Of a stretch of 22,938 nt of DNA, positions 14,433-22,938 are shown piece after piece. Below the pieces are notes generated by a model. The model made no database searches. It saw only the letters and a program-made list of their open reading frames with translations, and had not been told where the DNA came from. The stretch comes from DATHWB01 sp040902855 (lineage in GTDB: Bacteria; Actinomycetota; Acidimicrobiia; Spongiisociales; ZC4RG35). A program made the translations under genes and the position numbers. Location: NCBI GenBank assembly GCA_040902855.1, contig JBBDWN010000092.1:1-22938 (forward strand), in the 5' to 3' direction. The first letter of the stretch is position 1; each line of letters opens with the position of its first letter.

Positions 14433-14499
14433 ACTCGTGGAACACCTCTCGCGCGCCGTGGTGTGACGGGTTGGTGGCATCGTTGGCGCTGAGAGCCGA

Positions 14500-14505
14500 T
14501 AACCT
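14500..14505 (+). promoter_or_regulatory. Candidate -10 element for secA
   Basis: TAACCT ends 9 bases before ATG 14515, giving an expected leader of about 2-3 bases. No Shine-Dalgarno is visible before secA, in keeping with near-leaderless initiation. Confidence 0.4.
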
Positions 14506-14514
14506 GTAGATCTC

Positions 14515-17136
<2,622 letters not shown>

Positions 17137-17153
17137 CGCCTCGCGACGGCCGT

Positions 17154-17159
17154 TAGCCT
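17154..17159 (+). promoter_or_regulatory. Candidate -10 element for prfB
   Basis: TAGCCT ends 10 bases before ATG 17170, so transcription would start about 3-4 bases ahead of the start codon. It sits in the 33-base gap after secA, and no Shine-Dalgarno is visible. Confidence 0.4.
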
Positions 17160-17169
17160 GCCTTTCTCC

Positions 17170-18283
17170 ATGTCAGATTCCCACGACATCGCCGCTCTGC
17201 GGGACCGCCTGCTCGAAGCCAGGGGGTTTCTTTGACCTGGAACAGAAGACCGCCGAGCTGGAGGATCTGAGGGAACGGGTCGCAGAACCCGAGTTCTGGA
17301 ACAATCCGGACGAGGCTCGGTCCGTGTCCCAGAAGCTCAATCGCTACGAGTCCATCTTCGGTCTCGTCGCGGAGTTGGAGCATTCTCTCGAAGACGCCGA
17401 ACTGCTCTTCGAGTTCGGCGACGAGGACTCGAGGCGGGAAGCCTCCGAGTCGCTGGCCAAGGTCGCCAAGGAGCTCGATCGGCTGGAACTCGAGTCCCTC
17501 TACTTCGGTGAACACGACGAGTACCCGGCGATCCTGACCGTCTACGCCGGCGCAGGCGGCGTAGACGCCCAGGACTGGGCAGAAATGCTGTTCCGCATGT
17601 ACGAGCGATATCTGACCGAGAAGGGCTACTCGGTGGTTCGCAACGACTTCACCGAAGGCGAAGAGGCAGGCATCAAGTCGGCGACGATGACCGTGCGGGG
17701 CGACCGGGCGTACGGCAACCTGGAAGGCGAGCGTGGCACTCACCGTCTCGTGCGGATCAGCCCCTTCGACTCCCAGGCCCGGCGCCATACGGCCTTCGCC
17801 GGGGTCGACGTGATCCCGGACATGGGTGACGCCGACATCGAGATCGAGATCAACTCGGACGACTTGCGCATCGACACTTTCCGGTCACAGGGTGCGGGGG
17901 GCCAGCACGTCAACACGACGGATTCGGCCGTCCGGATCACCCATCTTCCGACGGGCCTCGTCGCGTCGTGTCAGAACGAACGCTCCCAGCTCCAGAACCG
18001 CGAGCGGGCGATGCAGATGCTCAAAGCCAAGCTGTTGGTCCTCGCCGAACAGGAACAGGCCGCCCAGTTGGACGAGATTCGGGGCGAGAACGTCGAAGCC
18101 GGGTGGGGACGCCAGATCCGGTCGTACGTCCTCCAGCCGTATCAGATGGTCAAGGACCTTCGCACAGACGTCGAGCTCGGCAACGTCGACGCCATTCTCG
18201 ACGGCGCCATCGATCCGCTGGTCGAGGGCTACCTCCGCTGGCGGCGAGCCGAGCACGAGAAGCGGACATCGGCTGCCGGTTGA
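17170..18283 (+). CDS. prfB: Peptide chain release factor 2 (programmed +1 frameshift)
   Basis: The gene is read in two frames: 21 codons from ATG 17170 to CTT 17230-17232, then a +1 shift past the in-frame TGA, continuing from GAC 17234 to the stop at 18281-18283. The full product has 370 residues, close to the usual RF2 length. RF2 recognises UGA and UAA and releases the finished peptide. The class-specific S197-P-F tripeptide reads the stop codon, and G243-G-Q245 in GAGGQHVNTTDSAVR drives hydrolysis in the peptidyl transferase centre. Without the shift only a 21-residue peptide would be made. This is the known autoregulatory switch: low RF2 lets the ribosome pause on UGA and shift. A GTG at 17324 is not the true start. 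Confidence 0.97.
17221..17235 (+). promoter_or_regulatory. prfB +1 frameshift site
   Basis: The site has AGGGGG (17221-17226, an internal Shine-Dalgarno-like element), TTT, the slippery codon CTT (17230-17232) and TGA (17233-17235) followed by C, a weak termination context. The 3-base distance between AGGGGG and CTT is the classical spacing. Confidence 0.96.
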
Positions 18284-18379
18284 TCCGCAAGATCGGGAAA
18301 ACTCGGGACCGCTGGTAGCCTTCCAGGACAGGTTTCCCCCATCCGATACGTGCTTTTTCTGCGCGCGAAGGACTGCCCC

Positions 18380-19174
18380 GTGATTCGACTCCAGAACGTC
18401 ACCAAGGTCTACGAAGGTGGCACGGTCGCCGCACACGATGTCGATCTCGACATCCAGCGTGGTGAGTTCGTGTTTCTCGTCGGACCCTCCGGTTCCGGCA
18501 AATCCACCCTCATCCGGTTGATGCTCCGTCAGGAGCCGGTCACCCGCGGGACGATCTGGGTTGCCGGCAAAGACATCACGACCCTGCCCCGTTGGAAGAT
18601 CCCGTTCCTGCGCCGTTCGATCGGCACCGTCTTCCAGGATTTCAAGCTCCTGCCCAACAAGACGGTTGCCGAGAATGTCGCATTCACCCTCGAGGTGCTG
18701 GGACGTCCCCGATCGGTGATCCGACCCCAGGTCGACCAGGTTCTCGACCTCGTCGGTCTGGCCGACAAGACCGACCGGTATCCCCGCCAGCTGTCCGGCG
18801 GGGAGCAACAGCGTGTTTCGGTGGCGAGGGCGTTCGTCAACCGGCCGCCGATCCTGCTCGCCGACGAACCGACCGGGAACCTCGACCCTGCAACATCGGT
18901 CGGGATCATGAAGCTTTTAGACCGGATCAATCGCACCGGCACCACCATCGTCATGGCCACCCACGACCACGCCATCGTCGATGCCATGCAGCGCCGAGTC
19001 GTGGCCATCGAGCGGGGCCAGGTCATCCGTGACGACCGGTCGGGACGCTACGAGTCGGCGATGCGGGCGACCACCGAGCTGCCCGTCGTCGAGGGTCTCG
19101 ATGTCCAGGCCGAATACCAGGAGCTGGCGGATGTCGTCGAAGCGCGCGAAGTCGCAGAGGACTCAGAAGAATGA
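18380..19174 (+). CDS. ftsE: Cell division ABC transporter ATP-binding protein FtsE
   Basis: The 264-residue protein starts at GTG 18380 (MIRLQNVTKVYEGG), with AAGGA at 18368-18372. An upstream GTG at 18350 in the same frame is less likely. It has Walker A GPSGSGKST (35-43), the Q-loop FQDFKLLPNKT, signature LSGGEQQRVSVARAF, Walker B ILLADEPTGNLDP and the switch histidine in ATHDHAIV. FtsE powers the FtsX membrane protein at the division septum, which activates cell-wall hydrolases rather than transporting solute. About 35 residues follow the normal ABC end; this acidic tail (VVEGLDVQAEYQELADVVEAREVAEDSEE) is longer than in the usual ~229-residue FtsE. ftsX overlaps by 4 bases. A weak TAGCCT at 18316-18321 may be its promoter. 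Confidence 0.95.
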   Translation: MIRLQNVTKVYEGGTVAAHDVDLDIQRGEFVFLVGPSGSGKSTLIRLMLRQEPVTRGTIWVAGKDITTLPRWKIPFLRRSIGTVFQDFKLLPNKTVAENVAFTLEVLGRPRSVIRPQVDQVLDLVGLADKTDRYPRQLSGGEQQRVSVARAFVNRPPILLADEPTGNLDPATSVGIMKLLDRINRTGTTIVMATHDHAIVDAMQRRVVAIERGQVIRDDRSGRYESAMRATTELPVVEGLDVQAEYQELADVVEAREVAEDSEE

Positions 19175-20082
19175 GTCGTATCGCCTTTCTCGCCAGGGAA
19201 GCCTTCGTCAACCTGCGCCGGAACGCGCTGGTCGTCACCGGCGCAGTCCTGGCCGTCTTCATCTCACTCACGTTGGCCTTCGGCGCCCTGGTGCTCAACG
19301 AGTTGCTTCGGATCAACACCCTCGCCTGGCAGGAGGGGACTCACGTTGTCGCGTTCCTGAACGATGCCGACGAGGGCGGGCTCGATCCGTCAGGTCAGCG
19401 GGCCTTGATGTCGGAGATCGAGCAGTGGGAACAGGTGGAGTCGATCCGCTACGTCGACAAGGCTGAAGCGTTCGTCGAGTTCCAGACCCTGTTCTCGGAT
19501 CGACCCGACTTCGTCGAGTCGATCGACCCTTCGATACTTCCTGCTTCCTATCGCATCGAGTTGACCGACATCGACCTCTACCGCGATGTCGTGTTCAACC
19601 TCCGTACCCTTCCCGCTGTGCGTGAGGTGCGCTCGTTCGGTGAGCAGATCGATCAGCTTTCGAGCCTGAGCAACGTGTTGAACGTGCTCGGTCTCGGACT
19701 GGCGCTCGTCCTGGGAGGTTCGGCGGTGATCCTCATCGCCAACACGATCCGCATGGCGATCTACGCCCGCCGGGACGAGGTGTCGATCATGAAGCTGGTC
19801 GGGGCCTCCAACTGGTTCATCCGGGTGCCGTTCGTGCTGGAGGGCCTCATCGAAGGGGTGCTCGGTGCAGCTCTCGCCGTTCTGACTGTCTGGGTCGCTT
19901 CGCAGAACCTCGCCGGTGTCGGCGATTCGATCCAACTCCTGCGATTCAACATCGAGGATGCGTTCTTCCTGCGCTGGGGGATCCTCCTCATCCTGTTCGG
20001 GGCAGCTGCCGGTGTGCTCGGTTCCTTCGTGGGGCTGAGCAAGTACCTGCGGGAAGCGGAGTCGAAGCCCGCATCGACATGA
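19171..20082 (+). CDS. ftsX: Cell division membrane protein FtsX
   Basis: The 303-residue protein starts at ATG 19171, overlapping ftsE (ATGA). It has a short cytosolic N-terminus with FVNLRRNALV, a first helix (about 20-45), and a long extracytoplasmic loop (about 46-165). Three more helices end near the C-terminus, giving the four-helix FtsX/MacB-like layout. IYARRDEVSIMKLVGASNWFIRVPFVLEG is the conserved cytosolic coupling region. The external loop should contact the coiled-coil domain of a peptidoglycan hydrolase. The next gene encodes exactly such a protein and overlaps by 4 bases. FtsEX transmits ATP hydrolysis in the cytoplasm to cell-wall cutting outside. Confidence 0.95.
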   Translation: MSRIAFLAREAFVNLRRNALVVTGAVLAVFISLTLAFGALVLNELLRINTLAWQEGTHVVAFLNDADEGGLDPSGQRALMSEIEQWEQVESIRYVDKAEAFVEFQTLFSDRPDFVESIDPSILPASYRIELTDIDLYRDVVFNLRTLPAVREVRSFGEQIDQLSSLSNVLNVLGLGLALVLGGSAVILIANTIRMAIYARRDEVSIMKLVGASNWFIRVPFVLEGLIEGVLGAALAVLTVWVASQNLAGVGDSIQLLRFNIEDAFFLRWGILLILFGAAAGVLGSFVGLSKYLREAESKPAST

Positions 20083-21272
20083 GGCGTCGACTCACGGCCG
20101 GTCTCGTCGCGCTCCTGGCGCTGGCGCTTGTCGTTCCCGCTTCTGCCCACTCTTCGGTCGCGGAACTCGACGAGGTCCAGAAAGAGATCGAAGAGCTGAC
20201 TGGCCGGATCAACGACGCCCGCGCCGAGAGCAGTCGGGTCGGCCAGGATCTCGGCGCGGCACAGGCCCGGCTCGACGAGATCCATGGGACGCTCGGCGTC
20301 GCCGAAGCCAACGTGGCTGCCAAGCAAGCCGAGATCGCGATCCAGGAGGAGCGAGTCGCCGAGCTCGAAGCACAGCTCCGTTCGATCGAACTGCAACTCC
20401 TCGAGACGAGCCAGGCGATCGACAGCACGTCCCAGACGCTGGCGCTCCAAGCGGTCGAGATGTACATGAACGCAGCAATGCCGGTCGGCACGATGGTGCT
20501 CGGGTTCGATTCGATGAGCGACCTGGCGGTCGGCTGGACCTACGCAGACGGTGCCGCCGCCAATTCCGAAGATCTGCTGGACACCTTCGAATTCCTGCGT
20601 GCCGAAGAGGACCGTCAGCGGATCCAGATCGCCGAGAGTCGTTCCGAAGCCGAGACGATCCTGCTGGAACTCGACGCCGAGAGGGGCGCGCTCGAAGTGG
20701 AGTTGGCCGAGGTGGAGGCGTTGCGGGCCGAGGCCGTTGCCCGGCTCGCCGAAGTGCAGAACCTCCTCGCCGGTATCCGTTCGGACATCGCCGCCGCCGA
20801 ACAGCACAAGGACGGGCTCGAGGCGGACCTGGCCCGCATAGAAGCCGAGATCGCCGCCGCCCAGGAGGCCGGGGGAGAAGCTCCTGGCGTGCTGCGCATG
20901 CCGGTCAACGGCTGGATCAGTTCGTATTACGGGTGGCGGATTCACCCGATCTTCGGAACTCGCAGGATGCACACGGGCATCGACCTGGCAGCGGCCGGGG
21001 GCAGTCCCATCTACGCCGCCGAGGCGGGCCGCGTCATCATCGCCGGGGTACGAGGCGGCTACGGCAATGCCGTGGTCATCGACCATGGCGGCGGCTTGGC
21101 CACCCTCTACGCCCACCAGTCCCGCATCGCGGTGTCCGTCGGCGAACAGGTGGCGGCGGGGGAGCGGGTCGGTTTCGTCGGGTGCACCGGGTTCTGCACA
21201 GGCGACCACCTGCATTTCGAGGTCCACATCAACGGCAATCACACGGACCCTCTCCCGTATCTCAATGGTTGA
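20079..21272 (+). CDS. Secreted coiled-coil M23 (LytM) peptidase, probable FtsEX-controlled hydrolase
   Basis: The 397-residue protein starts at ATG 20079, overlapping ftsX. A signal peptide (about 1-24, ending ASAHS) is followed by two long alpha-helical coiled-coil regions (about 28-130 and 165-265), rich in E, A, L and Q. A less regular connector lies between them. The C-terminal LytM/M23 domain (about 275-397) keeps YGWRIHPIFG with H298-T-G-I-D302 and HLHFE with H377 and H379. This is the full HxxxD plus HxH zinc set, so it should be an active peptidoglycan endopeptidase. The layout resembles EnvC and PcsB, which bind FtsX through their coiled coil. EnvC has lost zinc ligands and instead activates amidases; this one has not. 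Mycobacteria use an NlpC/P60 enzyme (RipC) for this task. Confidence 0.9.
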   Translation: MRRRLTAGLVALLALALVVPASAHSSVAELDEVQKEIEELTGRINDARAESSRVGQDLGAAQARLDEIHGTLGVAEANVAAKQAEIAIQEERVAELEAQLRSIELQLLETSQAIDSTSQTLALQAVEMYMNAAMPVGTMVLGFDSMSDLAVGWTYADGAAANSEDLLDTFEFLRAEEDRQRIQIAESRSEAETILLELDAERGALEVELAEVEALRAEAVARLAEVQNLLAGIRSDIAAAEQHKDGLEADLARIEAEIAAAQEAGGEAPGVLRMPVNGWISSYYGWRIHPIFGTRRMHTGIDLAAAGGSPIYAAEAGRVIIAGVRGGYGNAVVIDHGGGLATLYAHQSRIAVSVGEQVAAGERVGFVGCTGFCTGDHLHFEVHINGNHTDPLPYLNG

Positions 21273-21744
21273 CAAGAAGAAGTCCGGCGGGTTGAAGGTC
21301 GTCGCCTCGAATCGCAAGGCGCGGCACAACTACGAGATCCTCGACACTTTCGAAGCGGGAATGGTCCTGCACGGTTCAGAGGTGAAGAGCCTGCGTGACG
21401 GCAAGGCCACCATCAAGGACTCGTTCGCCCACATCAAGGACGGCGAAGTGTTCCTCGTCGGCCTGTATATCGGTCCGCACGGGTTCTCGCGTGACGGTGG
21501 CCACGCTCCCGAACGGACCAGGAAGCTGCTGTTGCACCGCCGGGAGATCGACCGTATCGCCGGCAAGCTCGCCGAGCGGGGGCTGACGCTGGTGCCGATC
21601 AAGATCTATTTCAAGGACGGCAAGGCGAAACTGGAGCTGGGTCTCGGTCGAGGCAAGTCGACGGTCGACAAGCGCCACACCCTGCGGGACAAGGAACAGA
21701 AGAGGGAGATGGACCGGGCCGTCCGGAGACGACGCCCGGAATAG
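21265..21744 (+). CDS. smpB: SsrA-binding protein SmpB
   Basis: The 159-residue protein starts at ATG 21265, overlapping the M23 gene by 8 bases; no Shine-Dalgarno is evident, suggesting translational coupling. VVASNRKARHNYEILDTFEAG, GSEVKSLRDGKATIKDSF, GLYIGPH, RTRKLLLHRREI and LVPIKIYFKDGKAKLELGLGRGK are standard SmpB blocks. The basic tail (DKEQKREMDRAVRRRR) enters the empty mRNA channel and decoding site of stalled ribosomes. SmpB carries tmRNA to ribosomes stuck on broken messages, where the nascent peptide is tagged for degradation. The tmRNA gene lies 832 bases downstream on the same strand, separated by one oppositely oriented gene. Confidence 0.97.
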   Translation: MVDKKKSGGLKVVASNRKARHNYEILDTFEAGMVLHGSEVKSLRDGKATIKDSFAHIKDGEVFLVGLYIGPHGFSRDGGHAPERTRKLLLHRREIDRIAGKLAERGLTLVPIKIYFKDGKAKLELGLGRGKSTVDKRHTLRDKEQKREMDRAVRRRRPE

Positions 21745-21745
21745 A

Positions 21746-21796
21746 GAAGAGGGGGGGGGGNNNNNNNNNNGGTACCTTCTTGGTCCCGCCCTCTTC
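21746..21796. terminator. Probable bidirectional terminator containing the assembly gap
   Basis: GAAGAGGG at 21746-21753 pairs perfectly with CCCTCTTC at 21789-21796. One G-G mismatch, then GGG (21755-21757) with CCC (21785-21787), extends it to 11 of 12 pairs. It lies between the convergent smpB and secreted-protein genes, where a shared terminator is expected. The centre is missing (N at 21761-21770), so the real stem may be longer. Confidence 0.55.
21751..21770. other. Poly-G run and 10-base N gap (assembly artefact)
   Basis: Ten G (21751-21760) are followed by ten N (21761-21770). The N block is a placeholder and its length says nothing about the missing DNA. The G run directly before it may be a sequencing no-signal artefact and should not be trusted as real sequence. 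No coding frame is broken: smpB ends at 21744 and the minus-strand gene at 21805. Confidence 0.95.
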
Positions 21797-21804
21797 AGTG
21801 GTGA

Positions 21805-22446
21805 TCAGGTGTCGGAGTTCGGCTTGCCGGGTGCGCCGACCCACTCGGGCGGGCCACCGGCGTCTTCGTCGGTCTCGGCGTCGTCGCCGCTCCCGGCCCC
21901 TTCGGGCTTGCCCTGACCAACCCATTCGGGCTTGCCTTGGCCTGCGACCTCATCTTCGTCTTCGACCTCGACCTCGAGCTCGCTGCTGTCCGGCTTGTTC
22001 GAGTTGAAGGCACAGAAGGTCTCGCCCTCGATCAAGAGCTCAGCTCCGTCGACGGACTCGTCGGTACCCCAGTCGGACTGGGCGATGTAGCGGAGAATGC
22101 ATCCCTTGCCCTCGCCCTCATAGCCCTCGGCGAATGCGGAGACGTAGGAACCGTGGTTCAACTCGCCTTCCTCGTTCACTGTGACCGCGATCTCGCCGGT
22201 CCAGTCTTCAAATGTGGCTGCGTCGAAGTCATCGAGTGTTGTGGCGCAGTAATCATCTGCGTCCTCGTTGAGGGTGCAGACGTAGTAGTTGATGTAGTCG
22301 GTCTCGTCGTCGACTGTCGCCACGAAGGCGGTGTTTGACTCCGGCTGGGTGGTTTCCTCTTCGACCTCTTGGGCGAGTCCAATCGCCGAGGTTCCGACGA
22401 ATATCACTGCCAGCACTGTGATCAAGAAAATCATCCTGGTCTTCAT
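21805..22446 (-). CDS. Secreted acidic protein of unknown function with Pro-Glu-Trp-Val-Gly repeats
   Basis: The 213-residue protein starts at ATG 22446-22444 with a strong AAAGGAG upstream (about 22458-22452). An in-frame start at 22479 lacks such a site. A signal peptide MKTRMIFLITVLAVIFVGTS, ending near GLAQ, precedes an acidic body with four cysteines (YVCTLNEDADDYC, GKGCILRY, ETFCAFN) that could form two disulfides. The C-terminal quarter is low-complexity and acidic/glycine-rich, with GKPEWVGQGKPEG and a related GPPEWVGAPGKPN. No sorting signal or transmembrane anchor follows. I do not recognise the family. Its base composition looks less GC-rich than the neighbours, which may hint at separate origin. 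It is convergent with smpB and divergent from ssrA. Confidence 0.8.
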   Translation of the reverse strand: MKTRMIFLITVLAVIFVGTSAIGLAQEVEEETTQPESNTAFVATVDDETDYINYYVCTLNEDADDYCATTLDDFDAATFEDWTGEIAVTVNEEGELNHGSYVSAFAEGYEGEGKGCILRYIAQSDWGTDESVDGAELLIEGETFCAFNSNKPDSSELEVEVEDEDEVAGQGKPEWVGQGKPEGAGSGDDAETDEDAGGPPEWVGAPGKPNSDT

Positions 22447-22472
22447 GTGCGCTCCTTTGACCTTTTGGGTAG

Positions 22473-22511
22473 CGGCCACTCTGTGTGAGGGATGTCCACT
22501 CTGAGTGGCCG
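22473..22511. promoter_or_regulatory. Inverted repeat in the divergent region before ssrA
   Basis: CGGCCACTC (22473-22481) and GAGTGGCCG (22503-22511) form a perfect 9-bp inverted repeat with 21 bases between. CCACTCTG also repeats directly (22476-22483, 22496-22503). The arms are centred between the secreted-protein start and the ssrA promoter, so an operator for one or both is possible. No regulator is known. Confidence 0.4.
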
Positions 22512-22530
22512 TCGTTACACATATCTGTGT

Positions 22531-22559
22531 TTCGGTAGGCCAGTCTTCGCAGGTAGACT
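22531..22559 (+). promoter_or_regulatory. Candidate ssrA promoter
   Basis: TTCGGT (22531-22536) and TAGACT (22554-22559) are separated by 17 bases. Initiation is expected near 22566, about 10 bases before the mature tmRNA 5' end, consistent with 5' processing by RNase P. Confidence 0.5.
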
Positions 22560-22575
22560 GCTGTTACCCGCTCAT

Positions 22576-22937
22576 GGGGGTGTACTGGTTTCGACGTTGG
22601 ATGTCGAAGCAACGGAAGCGAGCCGGGGATGGTGGAGCCCCGTCAACAATCTGCCAACCAACCAACAAGTGCCGAAGACAACTTCGCACTGGCCGCCTGA
22701 GTAACACTCAGTAGTAGCCCGTCTGACCGGAGGGTGCCCGCCCCGCCGGACCCAGGCGCCGTAATGCGGGACGCTGCCGCCGGGGGCCGGGACCGGTGGC
22801 TCAAGACAATTCCGGCTTTGGTGATCGGGTACGAGCCATCGGCGTCCGACTCACCGAGAACTTTCAGATGGCTGCGCTCGGAGATGCTGTTGTGGAAGAT
22901 TCAGCGGACCGGGGTTCAACTCCCCGCACCTCCACCA
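22576..22937 (+). ncRNA. ssrA: Transfer-messenger RNA (tmRNA)
   Basis: tmRNA rescues ribosomes stalled at the end of broken mRNAs, acting first as alanyl-tRNA and then as template for a degradation tag. The 5' end GGGGGUG (22576-22582) pairs with CACCUCC (22927-22933), followed by an encoded ACCA. A T-arm GGGGTTCAACTCCCC precedes it, and the 5' side has the tRNA-like CUGGUUUCGACG segment. CGGGG/CCCCG near 22634-22641 and 22637-22642 cannot both be assigned exactly; a first pseudoknot around 22633-22655 is plausible. The mature RNA would be 362 bases, a normal one-piece length. SmpB, its partner, is encoded just upstream. Confidence 0.95.
22671..22700 (+). other. tmRNA tag-peptide reading frame
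   Basis: Codons GCC to TGA encode AEDNFALAA, ending in the ALAA degron recognised by ClpXP-type proteases. The resume codon is not fixed by sequence alone: the same frame is open from GCC 22653, which would give ANQPTSAEDNFALAA. The shorter form leaves space for the pseudoknot upstream and is preferred. Confidence 0.75.
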
Positions 22938-22938
22938 A

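Noticed and set aside
17170..17235. prfB as a pseudogene with an early stop
   Set aside because: The stop sits in the exact recoding context of prfB, and the downstream frame is complete with SPF and GGQ motifs.
19761..21329. A 522-codon minus-strand frame opposite ftsX and the M23 gene
   Set aside because: It is a shadow of two conserved genes with intact motifs; its product has no family features.
21751..21760. The ten-G run as a phase-variation tract
   Set aside because: It lies outside genes, touches an N gap and fits a sequencing or assembly artefact; no promoter or coding frame depends on it.

Overview
The window is a dense, high-GC, gene-packed stretch of bacterial chromosome. The gene content and order point to an actinobacterium. 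F420 biosynthesis genes cofD and cofE lie beside an envelope glycosyltransferase cluster with DUF5719 and DUF3499 proteins, a phosphomannomutase, ahcY, comF, hpf and secA. This is followed by prfB, ftsE, ftsX, smpB and ssrA. From memory, both blocks recall mycobacterial neighbourhoods (fbiA/fbiB to secA1, and prfB-ftsEX-smpB). The details differ: a stand-alone CofE, no mtrAB-lpqB between ahcY and comF, a NarL-type regulator beside hpf, and a short 415-residue AhcY. A deep-branching lineage such as Acidimicrobiia is a reasonable guess, but the sequence alone does not prove it. A 10-base N run preceded by ten G shows that this is a draft assembly.

Layout. Positions 1-188 hold the end of a UDP-glucose 6-dehydrogenase-like gene. 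It converges with cofD-cofE (minus strand, 208-1805), which make coenzyme F420. From 1853 to 6260, and probably on to 9098, runs a plus-strand envelope cluster. It encodes a large membrane glycosyltransferase, a secreted DUF5719-like protein, a membrane-anchored thioredoxin-like protein, a DUF3499 protein, a small zinc ribbon and a multi-spanning GT-C-like protein. A polyprenol-phosphate-sugar-synthase-like GT2 gene (minus, 9054-9737) overlaps the GT-C gene tail to tail. Divergent from it is an operon of phosphomannomutase, a Trm112-like protein and ahcY (9777-12534). Then come comF, hpf and an orphan response regulator (12571-14336), a complex palindromic element, and secA (14515-17136).

The last third is prfB with its programmed +1 frameshift (17170-18283), then a tightly overlapping ftsE-ftsX-M23 peptidase-smpB operon (18380-21744). 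A hairpin containing the assembly gap separates smpB from a convergent secreted acidic protein of unknown function (21805-22446, minus). A complete tmRNA gene (22576-22937) ends the window.

Themes. Two functional groups dominate: envelope glycan building and cell division, and translation quality control (hpf, prfB, smpB, ssrA). Several genes start within 0-4 bases of the expected transcription start of a TAnnnT -10 element, suggesting frequent leaderless transcripts. I found no CRISPR array, transposase, prophage or recognisable defence system. The best candidates for undescribed biology are the envelope glycosyltransferase cluster, the FtsEX-linked M23 hydrolase, the palindromic element upstream of secA, and the secreted acidic protein next to ssrA.
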